Shown: in pieces, positions 19,581 to 29,640 of the stretch
How the letters are laid out: each line of letters begins with the position of its first letter
Position numbering within the stretch: position 1 is the first letter of the stretch
Origin: an uncultured Erwinia sp.
GTDB taxonomy: Bacteria > Pseudomonadota > Gammaproteobacteria > Enterobacterales > Enterobacteriaceae
Length of the DNA stretch: 55,175 nt
Direction: 5' to 3'
Assembly: GCA_913775305.1 (NCBI GenBank)
Contig: CAJYIY010000034.1
Span: 1-55,175, forward strand
The notes under the pieces: generated by a model
What the model saw: the letters and a program-made list of their open reading frames with translations, nothing else
What the model was told of the DNA's origin: nothing
The model's database searches: none
Position numbers and translations under genes: made by a program

Positions 19581-20399
19581 ATGAAAAAGAATCGCGCTTT
19601 TCTTAAATGGGCGGGCGGCAAATATCCATTGCTTGACGATATAAGAAGCCATCTGCCTGAAGGTGATTGCCTGATCGAGCCGTTCGTCGGTGCCGGATCG
19701 GTATTCCTTAACACCCATTATCCGAGCTATATCCTTGCTGATATCAACAGCGATCTGATCAACCTGTACAATATCGTCAAGGAACGTCCTCAGACCTTTG
19801 TCGAGGATGTACGCAGGCTGTTTACGGCAGAGTCGAATGATTCTGCCGTCTACTACGCCAGACGGCAGGAGTTCAATCTCAGCCAGGATCCGTATTACCG
19901 TGCAATGCTGTTCCTGTACCTTAACCGCCACTGCTATAACGGCCTGTGCCGGTATAACCTGCGCGGCGAGTTTAACGTCCCGTTTGGCAGTTACCGGAAA
20001 CCTTATTTCCCAGAGGCCGAGCTGTACTGGTTTGCCGAACGAGCGCAGAACGCGACCTTTGTTTGCGAATCTTATGATGTTACCCTGGCTAAGGCGACCA
20101 CGGGCTCGGTGGTCTATTGCGATCCACCGTATGCCCCCCTGTCGGCCACCGCTAAGTTTACGGCATATCACACCAACAGCTTCAGTATGCGCGAACAACA
20201 GCACCTGGCTGAGCTGGCTTCTGCGCTGTCGCAGAGCAACAATATTACGGTGCTGATTTCGAATCATGACACGCCGTTGACGCGGAACTGGTATCAGGGA
20301 GCGGTCCTGCATGAGATTGAGGTGCGCCGCTCAATTAGTCGCAGTGGTAACACGCGGAGTAAAGTGAGTGAATTACTGGCGCTGTATGCTGGCCGGTGA
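19581..20399 (+). CDS. dam: DNA adenine methylase Dam (GATC)
   Basis: Orphan N6-adenine methyltransferase acting at GATC, used in mismatch repair, replication timing and gene control. The 272 residues are typical. Motifs: AdoMet-binding KWAGGK near residue 9, the FxGxG motif in EPFVGAGSV near residue 35, and the catalytic DPPY in VYCDPPYAPL near residue 182. A 122-base spacer after damX holds a hairpin (GCCGGG / CCCGGC at 19467-19482) without a T-run. The ribosome binding site is weak (GACGGC). Confidence 0.98.
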   Translation: MKKNRAFLKWAGGKYPLLDDIRSHLPEGDCLIEPFVGAGSVFLNTHYPSYILADINSDLINLYNIVKERPQTFVEDVRRLFTAESNDSAVYYARRQEFNLSQDPYYRAMLFLYLNRHCYNGLCRYNLRGEFNVPFGSYRKPYFPEAELYWFAERAQNATFVCESYDVTLAKATTGSVVYCDPPYAPLSATAKFTAYHTNSFSMREQQHLAELASALSQSNNITVLISNHDTPLTRNWYQGAVLHEIEVRRSISRSGNTRSKVSELLALYAGR

Positions 20400-20484
20400 A
20401 CAACAATGATCTGACCCTCTGGCCCGCGCCGCAGTCATACCGGCTGCTGTCAAGGCTATCAGGGGTTTAGCATGGGAGAAACGG

Positions 20485-21171
20485 ATGAAACAGTTTTTAA
20501 TCGCCCCATCAATCCTTGCCGCAGATTTTGCCCGCCTGGGTGAAGATACCGCGAAGGCGTTGGCTGCTGGTGGTGATGTGATACATTTCGATGTGATGGA
20601 TAATCATTACGTTCCCAACCTGACGATGGGGCCGATGGTCTTAAAAGCGCTGCGCGATTACGGCATTACTGCCCCGATCGATGTGCATCTGATGGCTAAG
20701 CCGGTCGATCGTCTGATCCCTGATTTTGCCAAAGCCGGTGCCAGCTATATCACATTCCATCCTGAAGCCTCTGAACACGTGGATCGCACGCTGCAGTTGA
20801 TTAAAGAGAGCGGCTGTAAAGCGGGCCTGGTGCTGAACCCCGCTACGCCGCTGAGCATTCTTGAATACGTGATGGACAAACTGGATATCATTCTGCTGAT
20901 GTCGGTGAATCCCGGCTTCGGCGGCCAGTCGTTTATCCCTGGCACGCTGAATAAACTGCGTGAGGTTCGCAAGCTGATTGACCAGAGCGGTTACGACATT
21001 CGTCTGGAAGTCGATGGCGGCGTGAAGGTCGATAATATTGGTCAAATTGCGGCAGCCGGTGCCGATATGTTTGTCGCCGGTTCGGCGATTTTTGGTCATC
21101 CCGATTACAAAAAAGTGATCGACGATATGCGCACTGAACTGGACAAATTCCGCCATGGCTCATTTCACTGA
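20485..21171 (+). CDS. rpe: Ribulose-phosphate 3-epimerase
   Basis: Cytosolic TIM-barrel enzyme interconverting ribulose 5-phosphate and xylulose 5-phosphate in the pentose phosphate pathway. It has 228 residues (225 in E. coli). Metal and catalytic residues are visible in [35 protein letters not shown] and EVDGGVK. It overlaps gph by 17 bases. Confidence 0.98.
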   Translation: MKQFLIAPSILAADFARLGEDTAKALAAGGDVIHFDVMDNHYVPNLTMGPMVLKALRDYGITAPIDVHLMAKPVDRLIPDFAKAGASYITFHPEASEHVDRTLQLIKESGCKAGLVLNPATPLSILEYVMDKLDIILLMSVNPGFGGQSFIPGTLNKLREVRKLIDQSGYDIRLEVDGGVKVDNIGQIAAAGADMFVAGSAIFGHPDYKKVIDDMRTELDKFRHGSFH

Positions 21172-21832
21172 TATTCGCGCACTGGCCTTCGATCTCGATG
21201 GCACGCTGGTGGACAGCGCGCCGGGGTTGGCGAGTGCGGTTGATGCCGCCTTAACCGAACTGAAGCTTCCGGTGGCAGGCTTAGCGCGCGTTGCGACCTG
21301 GATTGGCAACGGTGCTGATATTCTTATCGGACGTGCCCTGACCTGGGCTCAGGGCCATGCCCCTCAGGAGGATGCGCTACGTGAAGCGCGCATCGTGTTC
21401 GACAAGCATTATGCCGCCAGGGTAAAAAGCGGCAGCCTGTTATATCCCAATGTGCAGGAGACGCTCGCGAAACTGGCGGCGCACAATCTGCCGATGGCGA
21501 TTGTCACCAATAAACCGACGCCGTTTGTCGCTCCGCTGCTGCAATCCTTAGGTATTGCACACTATTTCTCGCTGGTGATTGGCGCTGATGATGTTGCCGA
21601 GAAGAAGCCGCATCCTGCGCCATTGTTTATGGTGTTAGGAAAATTTGGTCTTCTCCCCGGTGAGCTACTGTTTGTGGGCGACTCCCGTAATGATATTCTG
21701 GCAGCACAGGCGGCAGGATGTCCCTGTATCGGCATGAATTATGGCTACAACTACGGTGAGCCTGTGGCGACCAGTCAGCCTGACATCACGCTTGATCACT
21801 TTAACGATTTAATGCCCGCATTAGGGCTGTAA
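21155..21832 (+). CDS. gph: Phosphoglycolate phosphatase
   Basis: HAD-superfamily phosphatase that removes 2-phosphoglycolate, for instance from repair of oxidised DNA ends. It has 225 residues, shorter than E. coli Gph (252). Motifs: DLDGTLVDS with the nucleophile Asp near residue 13, the Thr motif in IVTNKP, and KKPHPAP with FVGDSRNDI for Lys and the acidic pair. It starts inside the rpe 3' end, so translation is coupled, and leads to trpS 16 bases on. Confidence 0.95.
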   Translation: MAHFTDIRALAFDLDGTLVDSAPGLASAVDAALTELKLPVAGLARVATWIGNGADILIGRALTWAQGHAPQEDALREARIVFDKHYAARVKSGSLLYPNVQETLAKLAAHNLPMAIVTNKPTPFVAPLLQSLGIAHYFSLVIGADDVAEKKPHPAPLFMVLGKFGLLPGELLFVGDSRNDILAAQAAGCPCIGMNYGYNYGEPVATSQPDITLDHFNDLMPALGL

Positions 21833-21848
21833 TTATCAGGACGGAAAT

Positions 21849-22853
21849 ATGAGCAAACCCATTGTATTTAGCGGCGCACAGCCTTCAGGTGAACTGACCA
21901 TCGGTAACTATATGGGAGCGCTGCGTCAGTGGGTACAGATGCAGGATGACTATCACTGTGTTTACTGCATCGTTGACCTCCACGCGATTACCGTGCGCCA
22001 GGATCCTGTTGCGCTGCGTAAGGCAACGCTGGATACGCTGGCGCTGTACCTTGCCTGCGGTATCGATCCGCAGAAAAGTACTATTTTCGTGCAGTCACAC
22101 GTGCCGGAGCACACCCAGCTGGGCTGGATCCTGAATTGTTACACCTACTTCGGTGAACTGAGCCGCATGACTCAGTTTAAGGATAAGTCCGCGCGCTATG
22201 AGGAGAACATCAATGCCGGGCTGTTTGACTACCCGGTGCTGATGGCGGCAGACATTCTGCTGTATCAGACCAATCAGGTGCCCGTGGGTGAAGATCAGAA
22301 GCAGCATCTGGAGCTGAGTCGCGATGTTGCCGCGCGTTTTAATGCGATTTACGGCGATATCTTTAAGGTCCCTGAGCCGTTTATTCCAAAATCCGGTGCG
22401 CGCGTGATGTCGCTGCTGGAACCGACCCGGAAAATGTCCAAATCTGATGACAACCGTAACAACGTTATCGGTCTGCTGGAAGATACGAAGTCGGTGGTGA
22501 AAAAAATCAAGCGCGCGATGACCGACGGTGATGAGCCACCGGTCATTCGCTACGATGTTAAAAACAAACCGGGCGTGTCTAACCTGCTGGATATTCTGTC
22601 TGGCGTAACCGGTAAGTCCGTATCCGATCTGGAAAAAGAGTTCGACGGTCAGATGTATGGCCATCTGAAAGGTGCGGTGGCAGATGCGGTATCCGGTATG
22701 CTGAGCGAGTTGCAGGAACGCTATCACCACTATCGCAATGATGAAGCTTTACTCGATCAGATCATGCGTGATGGTGCGGCAAAAGCCCGCGCCCGTGCGC
22801 AGGATACCCTGAAAAAGGTCTATGCTGCCGTTGGTTTCGTCGCGCAGCCCTGA
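21849..22853 (+). CDS. trpS: Tryptophanyl-tRNA synthetase
   Basis: Class I aminoacyl-tRNA synthetase charging tRNA-Trp. The 334 residues match E. coli. The HIGH-like motif is TIGNY, within [15 protein letters not shown] near residue 7-21, and the KMSKS loop is intact (near residue 196). Other conserved pieces are [13 protein letters not shown] and ADILLYQ. It is last in the rpe-gph-trpS run and convergent with cysG. Confidence 0.98.
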   Translation: MSKPIVFSGAQPSGELTIGNYMGALRQWVQMQDDYHCVYCIVDLHAITVRQDPVALRKATLDTLALYLACGIDPQKSTIFVQSHVPEHTQLGWILNCYTYFGELSRMTQFKDKSARYEENINAGLFDYPVLMAADILLYQTNQVPVGEDQKQHLELSRDVAARFNAIYGDIFKVPEPFIPKSGARVMSLLEPTRKMSKSDDNRNNVIGLLEDTKSVVKKIKRAMTDGDEPPVIRYDVKNKPGVSNLLDILSGVTGKSVSDLEKEFDGQMYGHLKGAVADAVSGMLSELQERYHHYRNDEALLDQIMRDGAAKARARAQDTLKKVYAAVGFVAQP

Positions 22854-22863
22854 GCCTGAACGC

Positions 22864-22892
22864 AGAACCGGTGGTTTCCGGCCACCGGTTCT
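22864..22892. terminator. Hairpin between trpS and cysG
   Basis: Perfect 11-base inverted repeat AGAACCGGTGG / CCACCGGTTCT with a seven-base loop lies between the convergent stops. There is no T-run on the plus strand, so it may work as a transcript end stabiliser or a weak bidirectional terminator. Confidence 0.6.
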
Positions 22893-22898
22893 GGATCA

Positions 22899-24260
22899 TC
22901 AAAACCAGCTTAGCTGTTCTCGCAGCGCCACCACCTCACCGACGATAATTAACGCCGGACTTTCCACGCTTTCTGCCAGCTCTGCCAGCTGCGTCAGTGA
23001 CCCCGTGACAACGCGCTGTCGCGTTGATGTGCCATTTTCCACCAGTGCGACCGGCATTTCAGCTGACATGCCGTGTTTGAGCAGCTGCTGACGGATTTCT
23101 GCTGCCTGGGCCAGCCCCATGTAAAATACCAGGGTCTGGCGATCTGCGGCCAGATTCTGCCACGCCAGTTCGCTGTTTTGCTGCAGGTGACCGGTGACCA
23201 GCCGCACGCTCTGCGCGTAGTCGCGGTGGGTCAGCGGTATGCCGCTGTAGGCTGAACAGCCCGATGCGGCAGTAATGCCCGGCACGACCGAGAAGGGAAT
23301 ATCCGCGCCCAGTAACGCCTCCAGCTCTTCTGCGCCACGACCAAAGATAAACGGGTCGCCGCCTTTCAACCGCACCACTCGCTTGCCGCTCATCGCCTGC
23401 TGCAAAAGGATCTGATTGATTTCAGACTGGGGAACGCAGTGATGTCCCGCGCGTTTACCGACAAAGATGCGTTCAGCATCACGACGCGCCAGGGCCAGCA
23501 CCTCATCGGATACCAGCCGATCGTAAACCACCACATCGGCCTGCTGGATCTGCTGAAGCCCTTTCAGGGTGAGCAGCCCGGCATCGCCCGGCCCGGCACC
23601 GACCAGCACCACTTCGCCTTGCTGCTCCAGCGGTTCATTCAATAATTGCTCGCTCAGCTGCACGACCTTTTGGCTGTCATCGTTGGCCAGCGCCTGCGCC
23701 AGCCGCTGATGGTTGAACAGCTTTTCCCAGAATCGACGGCGCTGCCCCCCGCTAAACTGCTGTTTTACCCGCTGCCGCTGGGCTCCGCCCCAGGCTGCCA
23801 GGCGGCCAAGGTGCAGTGGCAGCAGGGCTTCCAGTTTTTCACGCAGCATACGCGCCATCACCGGCGCATTGCCGCCAGAGGAAACGGCGATCATCAGCGG
23901 AGAGCGATCGATAATCGAAGGCATAATGCAGCTGGCGCTCTGCGGGGCATCGACCACGTTGCAGAACATCTGCCGCGCGTCGGCACACTGGCTGACCTGC
24001 TGATTCAACATTTCATCATTCGTGGCGGCAATGACCAGCCAGCAGTCATCCAGCAGCTCCGGGCTGAAAGGGGTGGGCATCAGCGTTGCTTTGCCCGCCT
24101 GCTGCCAGAGTTGGAACTGGGGTGAAAACTCGCGCGCGCAGACGCGCAGACGGGCACCGCTCGCCAGCAGCAGATGGGCTTTGCGTTCGGCGACGTCGCC
24201 ACCCCCCACCAGCAGGCATGTCTTATCGTGCAGCTGACAGAAAAGAGGAAGAAAATCCAT
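22899..24260 (-). CDS. cysG: Siroheme synthase CysG
   Basis: Trifunctional enzyme turning uroporphyrinogen III into siroheme, the cofactor of nitrite and sulfite reductases. It has 453 residues (457 in E. coli). The N-terminal dehydrogenase/ferrochelatase half has the NAD motif [11 protein letters not shown] near residue 18 and the SIIDRSPLM segment near residue 120. The C-terminal SUMT half starts near residue 215 with [16 protein letters not shown], then [20 protein letters not shown] and [11 protein letters not shown]. It lies at the end of the nirBD cluster. Confidence 0.98.
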   Translation of the reverse strand: MDFLPLFCQLHDKTCLLVGGGDVAERKAHLLLASGARLRVCAREFSPQFQLWQQAGKATLMPTPFSPELLDDCWLVIAATNDEMLNQQVSQCADARQMFCNVVDAPQSASCIMPSIIDRSPLMIAVSSGGNAPVMARMLREKLEALLPLHLGRLAAWGGAQRQRVKQQFSGGQRRRFWEKLFNHQRLAQALANDDSQKVVQLSEQLLNEPLEQQGEVVLVGAGPGDAGLLTLKGLQQIQQADVVVYDRLVSDEVLALARRDAERIFVGKRAGHHCVPQSEINQILLQQAMSGKRVVRLKGGDPFIFGRGAEELEALLGADIPFSVVPGITAASGCSAYSGIPLTHRDYAQSVRLVTGHLQQNSELAWQNLAADRQTLVFYMGLAQAAEIRQQLLKHGMSAEMPVALVENGTSTRQRVVTGSLTQLAELAESVESPALIIVGEVVALREQLSWF

Positions 24261-24327
24261 AATGGCTCACAAAAGAAAATGGCAGGATGGCCGTACGCGG
24301 AAGTGTGCACGGCCAGTCATCACGGCG

Positions 24328-24675
24328 TCATGCGGTTGAGGTTTCTGCGGCGAGGTTTATTTCGATCATGCCACGGCTGATCCGCACCGGATAGCTTGAG
24401 ATTGAGCGGCTTTGATCCTCCAGGCACAGGCCATCGCGCAGACGGAAGCGCTGCTTTTTCAGCGGACTTGCCACCCACAGTTCCTGCTGATGCTCGGCGA
24501 TGATACCGCGTGAAAGCACGCTGGCATGGGCAAAAGGATCGATATTGCTTAACGCAAAAACCTGCTCATCTTCACCCGGACGGAAAAGAGCAATCTGCTG
24601 GTTACCAACGAGTGCGCAAACGCCAGTCGCGGGTAGAATACGGGTCAACGGGCAAACCCTCTGCCACTGGCTCAT
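24328..24675 (-). CDS. nirD: Nitrite reductase (NADH) small subunit
   Basis: Small subunit of the cytosolic NADH-dependent assimilatory-type/detoxifying nitrite reductase. It has 115 residues (108 in E. coli). It has a Rieske-like fold but, like E. coli NirD, lacks the CxH / CxxH cluster ligands: the matching region reads FALSNIDPF. It overlaps the nirB stop by four bases. In E. coli nirC follows; here cysG follows after 67 bases, and nirC is absent. Confidence 0.97.
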   Translation of the reverse strand: MSQWQRVCPLTRILPATGVCALVGNQQIALFRPGEDEQVFALSNIDPFAHASVLSRGIIAEHQQELWVASPLKKQRFRLRDGLCLEDQSRSISSYPVRISRGMIEINLAAETSTA

Positions 24676-27206
24676 ACATTTTCCTCCAGTTCATTAGGCT
24701 CAAGGCGTTCCTGCACCCGCGCCGGACGATGCTGGTCGCGTTCCGGTACCATCTGCACCAGCGGATCGCGCAGGCTGCTGTTAACAAAGTGGGCAAAGCG
24801 GGCGCGCTGCTGTGCATCGTTGACCGTTGCCGTCCACTCGCACACCACCCGGGCGCGCAGACCAGCCATATCCTCTTCCAGCTGCGGGTTGATGCCCAGT
24901 TTGTCGTCAATCACTACCTGCCGCAGATAGTCGATACCGCCTTCAAGATTATCCAGCCAGACCGAGGTGCGCTGAAGTTTATCGGCGGTGCGGATATAGA
25001 ACATCATGAAGCGGTCCAGATAGCGCATTAACGTCTCGCGATCGAGGTCGGCGGCGAGCAGGTCTGCGTGGCGCGGTTTCATGCCACCGTTGCCGCAGAC
25101 GTAGAGATTCCAGCCTTTCTCAGTGGCAATAATACCCACGTCTTTGCCCTGGGCTTCCGCACACTCACGGGTGCAGCCGGAGACGCCGAATTTCATCTTG
25201 TGCGGTGTGCGTATACCTTTGTAGTGGTTTTCCAGCGCGACGCCAAAGCCAACGCTGTCGCCGACCCCAAAACGGCACCAGTTGCTGCCAACACAGGTTT
25301 TCGCCATGCGCAGCGCTTTCGCATAGGCGTAACCGCTTTCAAAACCGGCGGCAATCAGCTGTTCCCAGATGGCTGGCAGATCGTCCTGCTGCGCACCAAA
25401 CAGGCCAATACGTTGTGAACCGGTAATTTTGGTGTACAGGTTGTACTGGCGTGCAACGTTGCCAATGGCAATCAGCCCCTCAGGTGTGATCTCACCCCCA
25501 GCCGATCGTGGAATGACTGAGTAGGTGCCGTCTTTCTGGATATTGCCGAGGAACAGGTCGTTGCTGTCCTGGAGGGGCGTATGTTCCGGCTTCAGCACAT
25601 AGTCATTCCAGCAGGAGGCCAGCAGCGATCCTACCGTTGGTTTACATACCTCGCAGCCGTAGCCGTTACCGTATTTTTTAATCAGCTGATGAAATGACCG
25701 GATGTTGTTCACGCGGATCAGGTGATACAGCTCCTGTCGCGACCACGGGAAGTGTTCGCACAGGTGATGGTTTACTTCGATGCCCTGACGGCTCAGTTCG
25801 GCGTTCAGCACCTGAGTCATCAACGGAACACAACCGCCGCAGCCGGTTCCGGCTCTGGTTTCCGCCTTCAGCGCAGCAACGCTGTGGCAGCCATTTTGCA
25901 CTGCCTGCATAATCCTGCCCTTGGTGACGTCAAAACAGGAGCAGATTTGTGCGCTATCGGGCAAGGACTCAACGCCAATCGACGGTTTCGCTCCGGCATG
26001 TTCAGGAAGGATCAGACTGTCCGGATTGGCAGGCAGCTCGATAGCATTCAGCGCCAGCTGCAGCAGATTGCCATAGTCGCTGGTGTCACCCACCAGCACC
26101 GCGCCCAGCAGCGTTTTGTTATCCGCACTCACGATCAGGCGTTTGTAGACTTCTTTATTTTCGTCGAGATAAACGTAGCTGCGTGCACCGGGGGTTCGTC
26201 CGTGTGCATCACCGATGCCGCCAACGTCCACGCCCAGCAGCTTGAGCCTGGCGCTCATGTCTGCGCCTTCGAAGTGGCTGCTGCCCCCTGACAGGTGGTC
26301 GGCGGCAATTTGCGCCATTTTATAACCCGGGGCGACCAGACCATACACATGTCCCCGCCAGGAGGCACACTCACCGATGGCGTAGATATCCGCATCGCTG
26401 GTCTGGCAGCTGTCGTTAATCACCACACCGCCGCGGGCTCCGGTGGCAAGATGACACTGTTTTGCCAGCGCGTCCTGCGGGCGAATGCCGGTGGAGAACA
26501 CGATAAAATCCACCTCAAGCTGGCTGTCATCCGCGAAGTGCAGGGTTTTACCTCGCGGTGCATGATGCTCAATTTGCCGGGTATTTTTTCCGGTGTGCAC
26601 CTGTACGCCAATGCTTTCGATTTTCCGTCTCAGCTGTTCTCCCCCTGTACGATCGAGCTGTTCGGCCATCAGCACCGGTGCAAATTCGATAACGTGGGTT
26701 TCAATGCCGAGGTTTTTTAATGCGCCAGCGGCCTCCAGTCCCAGCAGACCACCCCCGATGACCGCCCCGCGTTTGCTGTGGCGGGCGCAGGCTTCGATGC
26801 CGTTGAGATCTTCAATGGTGCGATAAACGAAGCAGTCAGCTCCCTCTGCACCGGGGATCGGTGGTACCCAGGGGCGGGATCCGGTGGCCAGCACCAGTTT
26901 ATCGTAGGGGACCAGACGACCGCTGTTGGCATGAATCACTTTCTCTTCGCGATTGATCAGAATGGCGCGTTCACCAATCAGGATATTAATACCGTGCTTC
27001 TGGTAATAACCTTCCCGTACCAGCGACAGCTCTTCGGCCGTGTGATGAGAAAAATAGGCCGAAAGATGTACCCGATCATAGGCCACACGAGGTTCTTCGC
27101 AAAAGACAGTGATCTCAAACTGGCCGGGCTGTGACTTTTCCACCAGTTCTTCGATCAGGCGGTGGCCGACCATGCCGTTGCCAATGATGGCGAGTTTGAT
27201 ACTCAT
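24672..27206 (-). CDS. nirB: Nitrite reductase (NADH) large subunit
   Basis: Catalytic subunit reducing nitrite to ammonium with NADH. It has 844 residues from MSIKLAI, which has GAGG 6 bases upstream; four extra N-terminal codons are possible. Order: FAD-binding IGNGMVGHR at the start; an NAD-binding GGGLLGLEAAG near residue 150; a BFD-type [2Fe-2S] region with CSCFDVTKG and GTGCGGC; and the siroheme/[4Fe-4S] domain with CVGSNWCRFG and GCTRECAEAQGKD. FNR and NarL/NarP boxes sit upstream, so induction without oxygen in the presence of nitrite or nitrate is expected. Confidence 0.98.
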   Translation of the reverse strand: MSIKLAIIGNGMVGHRLIEELVEKSQPGQFEITVFCEEPRVAYDRVHLSAYFSHHTAEELSLVREGYYQKHGINILIGERAILINREEKVIHANSGRLVPYDKLVLATGSRPWVPPIPGAEGADCFVYRTIEDLNGIEACARHSKRGAVIGGGLLGLEAAGALKNLGIETHVIEFAPVLMAEQLDRTGGEQLRRKIESIGVQVHTGKNTRQIEHHAPRGKTLHFADDSQLEVDFIVFSTGIRPQDALAKQCHLATGARGGVVINDSCQTSDADIYAIGECASWRGHVYGLVAPGYKMAQIAADHLSGGSSHFEGADMSARLKLLGVDVGGIGDAHGRTPGARSYVYLDENKEVYKRLIVSADNKTLLGAVLVGDTSDYGNLLQLALNAIELPANPDSLILPEHAGAKPSIGVESLPDSAQICSCFDVTKGRIMQAVQNGCHSVAALKAETRAGTGCGGCVPLMTQVLNAELSRQGIEVNHHLCEHFPWSRQELYHLIRVNNIRSFHQLIKKYGNGYGCEVCKPTVGSLLASCWNDYVLKPEHTPLQDSNDLFLGNIQKDGTYSVIPRSAGGEITPEGLIAIGNVARQYNLYTKITGSQRIGLFGAQQDDLPAIWEQLIAAGFESGYAYAKALRMAKTCVGSNWCRFGVGDSVGFGVALENHYKGIRTPHKMKFGVSGCTRECAEAQGKDVGIIATEKGWNLYVCGNGGMKPRHADLLAADLDRETLMRYLDRFMMFYIRTADKLQRTSVWLDNLEGGIDYLRQVVIDDKLGINPQLEEDMAGLRARVVCEWTATVNDAQQRARFAHFVNSSLRDPLVQMVPERDQHRPARVQERLEPNELEENV

Positions 27207-27263
27207 GTTTTGCCTCATTAATAAGATTCTGATCGTACGATAACCTCTCGCATTCCACGGTTA

Positions 27264-27277
27264 TTGATGTGTATCAA
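27264..27277 (-). promoter_or_regulatory. FNR box of the nirB promoter
   Basis: TTGAT-GTGT-ATCAA is a perfect match to the FNR consensus TTGATnnnnATCAA. Its centre lies about 64 bases upstream of the nirB ATG. A TACGAT -10 candidate at 27232-27237 fits a class II position (about -41). Confidence 0.9.
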
Positions 27278-27291
27278 GGCCCCCTGACAAA

Positions 27292-27307
27292 TACCCATTA
27301 GTAGGTA
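27292..27307 (-). promoter_or_regulatory. NarL/NarP 7-2-7 site upstream of nirB
   Basis: TACCCAT-TA-GTAGGTA is an inverted pair of NarL heptamers with a two-base spacer; one base departs from TACYYMT symmetry. Its centre is 29 bases upstream of the FNR box centre, close to the E. coli nirB arrangement (-69.5 and -41.5). Confidence 0.85.
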
Positions 27308-27423
27308 CGTCGCAGAAAAATGACGGGCTACATAACGTTATGAAATAAATGGTTTTATGATTTTCTCGTGCAGGAGAAGCAGAGAGGGAAAAGCGAAGCA
27401 AAGAGGGGGAAGGGAAGAAGAAA

Positions 27424-27457
27424 TAAAAAAAGCCGTTGCATAAGCCCCGGCTTTTTT
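27424..27457 (-). terminator. Terminator downstream of tsgA
   Basis: A/T-flanked inverted repeat AAAAAAGCCG / CGGCTTTTTT with a roughly 13-base loop lies 20 bases beyond the tsgA stop. On the minus strand it ends in a long T-run. Confidence 0.75.
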
Positions 27458-27476
27458 GCTGTTCAGGCGTCGCTAA

Positions 27477-28661
27477 TTAATGCGAACTCATATGGCCGTG
27501 ATGCTTGTGCTTGCTGACGAATCCAAGTAGCAGACACATAACAAACACCACTGCATACAGCCCGTTAGCCGTTGCCAGCGCCGCGTGAGCGCCGCCTTTT
27601 TCCACGATAGGGCCGGTTACCACGAAGGTCAGCATGGTGCCAACGGTGCCGCAGGTCAGGATAAAGTTCACCAGCTTTGGCGAAGACACTTTCGTCTGGA
27701 GTGAGCCGAGTGTGATGATAGTGGTGTAGATAGCGCTGGAGAAGAAGCCCAGGCTAAGCATGATCCACTTCAGCATTGACGCGTCGGTGGTGGTGATAAA
27801 CCAGTACATCAGTCCGGTAGCCAGCAGCGCCAGCAGGGTGACGATACGCTGTGGATCGAAGAAGCGCAGAATGGCGCTGAATGCCCACATGCCGATCATG
27901 TATGCTGTCCAGAAGTTACCCACCAGGCTCCCGGCCTGGCCGATATCCATGCCCATACTTTTCGTCGCGTATTGTGGTACCCAGCCGATAAAGCCCAGCT
28001 GTCCGAGGATATAGCACAGCGCGGCAACCGCCAGTAAGGCCACGCCAACGCCCCATTTTTCTTTTTTGACCGGTTCGCCGCGGGTGGTTTTTTTGCCCAG
28101 CACCGGGAATTCAAAGCACAGCGCAAGAACAAAGATCGCAACGTAAATCACGCCGATACAAACGTAAACCCAATACCAGGGCAGCGCGCGTGCCAGCAGG
28201 GCGGCGGCGATAATCGGGAAGATAGTACCGGCCATGCTGAAGAAGGAGTCGGTAAACAGCAGGCGCGAACCGCGCTGACGTCCTTCATAGAGATGGGTGA
28301 TCAGGAAGGTACCAATCGACATGGTAATTCCGCTCACCACACCCAGCACGAACATGCAGAGTGAGAAGACGCTAAGACTGTGACTGGTCATCAGCCCCAG
28401 CACCGCCAGCACCATCAGCACAAAACCGAAAATCAACTGGCGCTTCAGCGGCACGATTTCCATTAGCCAGGCGTTGAGGAATACGGCCAGCAGGATCCCG
28501 GCGTTAAGGAAGGTAAAGGTGTTGCTCATCTGAGCGACGGGAAGCTGGAAGTACGCTGCTATATTCTCCAGTACCATACCGGTAACGATAACCACTGCAC
28601 CGGTCAGGGCATAAGAGAAGAAGCTGATCCAGGTGAGTCCGATTCGATCGCGATTTGTCAT
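27477..28661 (-). CDS. tsgA: TsgA, major facilitator superfamily transporter
   Basis: Inner-membrane MFS protein of 394 residues with about 12 hydrophobic segments, near the E. coli length (393). The substrate is not established; it was named in Salmonella for a link with tellurite/selenite growth phenotypes. The C-terminus is His-rich ([10 protein letters not shown]). It lies upstream of nirB on the same strand but is separated by its own terminator and the nirB promoter. It diverges from ppiA across a CRP site. Confidence 0.93.
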   Translation of the reverse strand: MTNRDRIGLTWISFFSYALTGAVVIVTGMVLENIAAYFQLPVAQMSNTFTFLNAGILLAVFLNAWLMEIVPLKRQLIFGFVLMVLAVLGLMTSHSLSVFSLCMFVLGVVSGITMSIGTFLITHLYEGRQRGSRLLFTDSFFSMAGTIFPIIAAALLARALPWYWVYVCIGVIYVAIFVLALCFEFPVLGKKTTRGEPVKKEKWGVGVALLAVAALCYILGQLGFIGWVPQYATKSMGMDIGQAGSLVGNFWTAYMIGMWAFSAILRFFDPQRIVTLLALLATGLMYWFITTTDASMLKWIMLSLGFFSSAIYTTIITLGSLQTKVSSPKLVNFILTCGTVGTMLTFVVTGPIVEKGGAHAALATANGLYAVVFVMCLLLGFVSKHKHHGHMSSH

Positions 28662-28785
28662 AGTGGAAACCTGTCAGGAGGAAGATTCTCAGGCGAGGTG
28701 CCTGAAATATGCCGGGGAAGTTTAACCATATTCGTGATCTGCATGAATAATTAATGAAATAATATTTTAAGCATTTCATTATTAG

Positions 28786-28801
28786 TGTGATTTTTGTCAC
28801 A
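28786..28801. promoter_or_regulatory. CRP site between tsgA and ppiA
   Basis: TGTGA-TTTTTG-TCACA is a perfect match to both half sites of the CRP consensus with a six-base spacer. It lies about 125 bases from the tsgA start and 135 bases from the ppiA start, so it could affect either gene. E. coli ppiA is known to be CRP-controlled. Confidence 0.85.
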
Positions 28802-28935
28802 CTTATTCATTTTCTAACTACCCTGACGCCGATGCTCTTCTGCGTAAATAAAGGTAAAAGGCTGGCGCGTTGGTAAGTGCCTATTTACAATCAGCGCTGT
28901 ATTTATGGCTTATTGCCCTCAGTAAGGAATATTTC

Positions 28936-29508
28936 ATGTTGAAACGCACTTTGACCGCTGTGGCGGCAGTTCTCGCACTGTCATCGATTTCTGCTTCTGC
29001 ATTCGCCGCGAAAGGGGATACACATGTACTGCTGACGACTTCAGCAGGTAGCATTGAGCTGGAACTGAATAATCAGAAAGCCCCTGTTTCGGTAAAAAAC
29101 TTTGTCGATTACGTCAACAGCGGCTTTTACAACAACACCACATTTCATCGCGTGATCCCCGGCTTTATGCTGCAGGGTGGTGGGTTCACTACCGATATGC
29201 AGCAGAAGCAGCCCAACGCACCGATTAAAAACGAAGCGGATAACGGCCTGCTGAACAAACGCGGCACAATCTCTATGGCACGTACTGCGGAAAAAGACAG
29301 TGCCACCAGCCAGTTCTTTATTAACGTTGCGGATAACGCCTTCCTCGATCACGGCCAGCGTGATTTTGGTTATGCGGTCTTCGGTAAAGTCGTTAAAGGT
29401 ATGGACGTTGCTGACAAGATTGCACAGGTGCCAACCCAGAATGTGGGCCCTTACCAGAATGTCCCGGTGACGCCGGTGGTGATCCTCTCTGCCAAAGTCC
29501 TGCCTTAA
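28936..29508 (+). CDS. ppiA: Periplasmic peptidyl-prolyl isomerase A (cyclophilin)
   Basis: Periplasmic cyclophilin-type PPIase. The start MLKRTL gives 190 residues, the E. coli length, with AAGGAAT 7 bases upstream; a longer open frame upstream is ignored. The signal peptide spans residues 1-24 (cut at AFA-AKG). Cyclophilin motifs [13 protein letters not shown] and the core ATSQFFINV are intact. An imperfect 12-base hairpin followed by TTTCT after the stop is a likely terminator. Confidence 0.97.
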   Translation: MLKRTLTAVAAVLALSSISASAFAAKGDTHVLLTTSAGSIELELNNQKAPVSVKNFVDYVNSGFYNNTTFHRVIPGFMLQGGGFTTDMQQKQPNAPIKNEADNGLLNKRGTISMARTAEKDSATSQFFINVADNAFLDHGQRDFGYAVFGKVVKGMDVADKIAQVPTQNVGPYQNVPVTPVVILSAKVLP

Positions 29509-29522
29509 GGCAAGACACTGTG

Positions 29523-29556
29523 CCTGAATCGACCTGTGGGGCCGGTTCAGGTTTCT
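29523..29556 (+). terminator. Terminator downstream of ppiA
   Basis: Stem CCTGAATCGACC / GGCCGGTTCAGG (one wobble, one mismatch) around a short loop, followed by TTTCT, starts 14 bases after the ppiA stop. Confidence 0.6.
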
Positions 29557-29640
29557 GACCGCTATCGGCACAGCAAAGAGATAAGCGAAACGGCGTAAAA
29601 TCCGTAAAATAGCCGGGTAAATCGTTTACCGGAATTCGCC

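Noticed and set aside
19404..20312. Minus-strand ORF of 302 codons opposite dam
   Set aside because: Lies antisense to the intact dam gene and resembles no protein family.
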